A DNA stretch of 6,204 nt, taken from contig PXTQ01000082.1 of NCBI GenBank assembly GCA_003022505.1, forward strand, positions 1-6,204, read 5' to 3'. Positions 5,628-6,204 of the stretch are shown here, piece by piece. The translations under genes and the position numbers were made by a program. The notes beneath the pieces were generated by a model, which saw only the letters and a program-made list of their open reading frames with translations, did no database searches and was not told the origin of the DNA. The stretch is from Bacteroidetes bacterium QS_8_64_10 (GTDB lineage Bacteria; Bacteroidota; Rhodothermia; Rhodothermales; Salinibacteraceae). The first letter of the stretch is position 1, and each line of letters begins with the position of its first letter.

Positions 5628-5726
5628 GCGGGCCGCAGGGGCGTGTCGTGAAGCGCGACGTGGAGGCCGTGCTTGCCGGCGAGAAAGAAGCCGCGCCCGC
5701 CGCGCAACCGCCGAGCGGCGACGGCT
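5628..5726 (+). repeat. 99-bp exact direct repeat, copy 2 (after the E2 stop codon)
   Basis: Identical to 4874-4972. It begins 8 nt after the E2 stop and is in the same codon phase as the catalytic-domain frame. Beyond that stop one reads PDG-GPQGRVVKRDVEAVLAG and so on through PPSGDG, then the unique ending YGKVYGS and TAA (5747-5749), 42 codons in all. It lacks a start codon, so it is a non-coding relic. The 655 bp between copies hold the whole catalytic-domain fragment. The rest of the 136-bp E2-ribA gap (5727-5756) is short unique sequence. Confidence 0.95.
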
Positions 5727-5747
5727 ACGGAAAAGTGTACGGTAGCT

Positions 5748-5771
5748 AAAACGCGCTCACAGCACGCGCTT
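5748..5771 (-). terminator. Weak intrinsic terminator of the convergent ribA/ribBA gene
   Basis: Reading the minus strand, AAGCGCG (5771-5765) pairs with CGCGTTT (5755-5749) through seven pairs including one G-T wobble. The 9-nt loop contains the TGA stop, and the stem ends in TTTT (5751-5748). The T-run is short and overlaps the stem, so it is a modest terminator at best. It lies between two convergent genes, where a terminator is expected. On the plus strand it has no useful T-run. Confidence 0.33.
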
Positions 5772-6204
5772 GAGCGCCTCGCGGTCGTGCTGGTTCATGT
5801 CGTTCAGGATGAGGTGGCCCATGCGGTCGCGCTTCGTCTCCAGATACGAACGATTCACATCGTTGGGCGGGATCTCGATGGGCACGCGCTCCTCGATTTC
5901 GAGGCCGTAGCCCGCCAGGCCCACGTACTTGGTCGGGTTGTTGGTCATGAGGCGCATCTTGCGCACGTTCAGGTCGCGCAGGATCTGACAACCGATGCCG
6001 TAGTCGCGCTGGTCCATCTCGAAGCCGAGCGCCTGATTCGCCTCCACGGTGTCCATGCCTTCTTCCTGAAGCTTGTAGGCGCGCAGTTTGTTGAGCAACC
6101 CGATGCCGCGCCCCTCCTGCTTCATGTAGAGGACCATGCCCCGGCCCGCCTCCTCGACTTGCTGCATGGCCGCCGCGAGTTGGTCGCCGCAGTCGCAGCG
6201 CTTC
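5757..6204 (-). CDS. ribA: GTP cyclohydrolase II (RibA, or C-terminal half of RibBA), 5' end beyond the window
   Basis: The enzyme opens the imidazole ring of GTP to start riboflavin synthesis, releasing formate and pyrophosphate, in the cytoplasm. About 148 C-terminal residues are present; the frame is open to the right edge and begins KRCDCGDQLAAAMQQVEEAG. The CDC pair supplies two of the three zinc cysteines; the third would lie just outside. GMVLYMKQEGRGIGLLNKL is the substrate-binding signature; RAYKLQ has the conserved Tyr. DQRDYGIG has the Asp-x-Arg corresponding to the E. coli catalytic Asp126/Arg128. LMTNNPTKYVGLAGYG, then ERVPIEIPPN and YLETKRDRMGH, close the domain. The ending LNDMNQHDREALKRVL is a short tail. 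The Met at 6167 is internal and not the start. The GRGIG/RDYGIG version is the one usual in bifunctional RibBA proteins, so a fused RibB half upstream is plausible but not visible. Convergent with the pdh operon. Confidence 0.93.
   Translation of the reverse strand, partial: KRCDCGDQLAAAMQQVEEAGRGMVLYMKQEGRGIGLLNKLRAYKLQEEGMDTVEANQALGFEMDQRDYGIGCQILRDLNVRKMRLMTNNPTKYVGLAGYGLEIEERVPIEIPPNDVNRSYLETKRDRMGHLILNDMNQHDREALKRVL

Noticed and set aside
5727..5749. GCTAC...GTAGC inverted bases (5724-5746) as a terminator of pdhC
   Set aside because: Only 5-bp arms with a long gap, part of one arm belongs to the 99-bp repeat, and no T-run follows.

Overview
The window reads as a GC-rich bacterial chromosome segment. 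It most resembles the Bacteroidota/Rhodothermota side of the tree (Salinibacter/Rhodothermus-like). I infer this from the lack of any GGAGG-type ribosome binding site before every start codon (A-rich or GACAA/GACGGAA leaders instead), the strongly acidic linkers, and the style of the intergenic micro-repeats. No species can be named from the sequence alone.

Layout, left to right. Minus strand: the first 30 codons of a probable acyl-CoA (propionyl/acetyl-CoA) carboxylase carboxyltransferase subunit (92 to beyond 1), then a 160-bp gap holding an inverted array of 8-nt words, then a 441-aa unrecognised protein (1578-253) whose disordered middle carries the motif VPxWxQF twice. A 217-bp divergent spacer (1579-1795) separates these from a plus-strand pyruvate dehydrogenase operon: E1 alpha (1796-3148, with an acidic N-terminal extension of about 100 residues), E1 beta (3235-4218, complete) and E2 dihydrolipoyl acetyltransferase (4327-5620, broken). 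A convergent minus-strand gene, GTP cyclohydrolase II or the C-terminal half of RibBA (5757 to beyond 6204), closes the window.

The three plus-strand genes would make the E1 heterotetramer and the E2 core that convert pyruvate to acetyl-CoA; the E3 gene (lpd) is not in the window. Acetyl-CoA from this complex could feed a biotin-dependent carboxylase such as the one at the left edge, but nothing here shows co-regulation.

The main oddities are these. (1) E2 is not readable in one frame. Its lipoyl and subunit-binding domains are in one frame and the catalytic domain is in another, with the start of the catalytic domain missing at 4972/4973. Exactly the 99 bp left of that break recur, base for base, just after the E2 stop codon (5628-5726). 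This is either a recent rearrangement or an assembly artefact. (2) A perfect 9-bp-arm palindrome of intergenic-repeat type sits inside the E2 acidic linker and is translated. (3) A related palindrome lies between the E1 alpha and E1 beta genes. (4) Two separate intergenic regions share one architecture: degenerate GTT-cored words every 7-8 nt, a centre, then AAC-cored words every 7-8 nt in inverted orientation. I found no phage, CRISPR, transposase, tRNA or rRNA gene, and no evidence of a wholly new multi-gene system.
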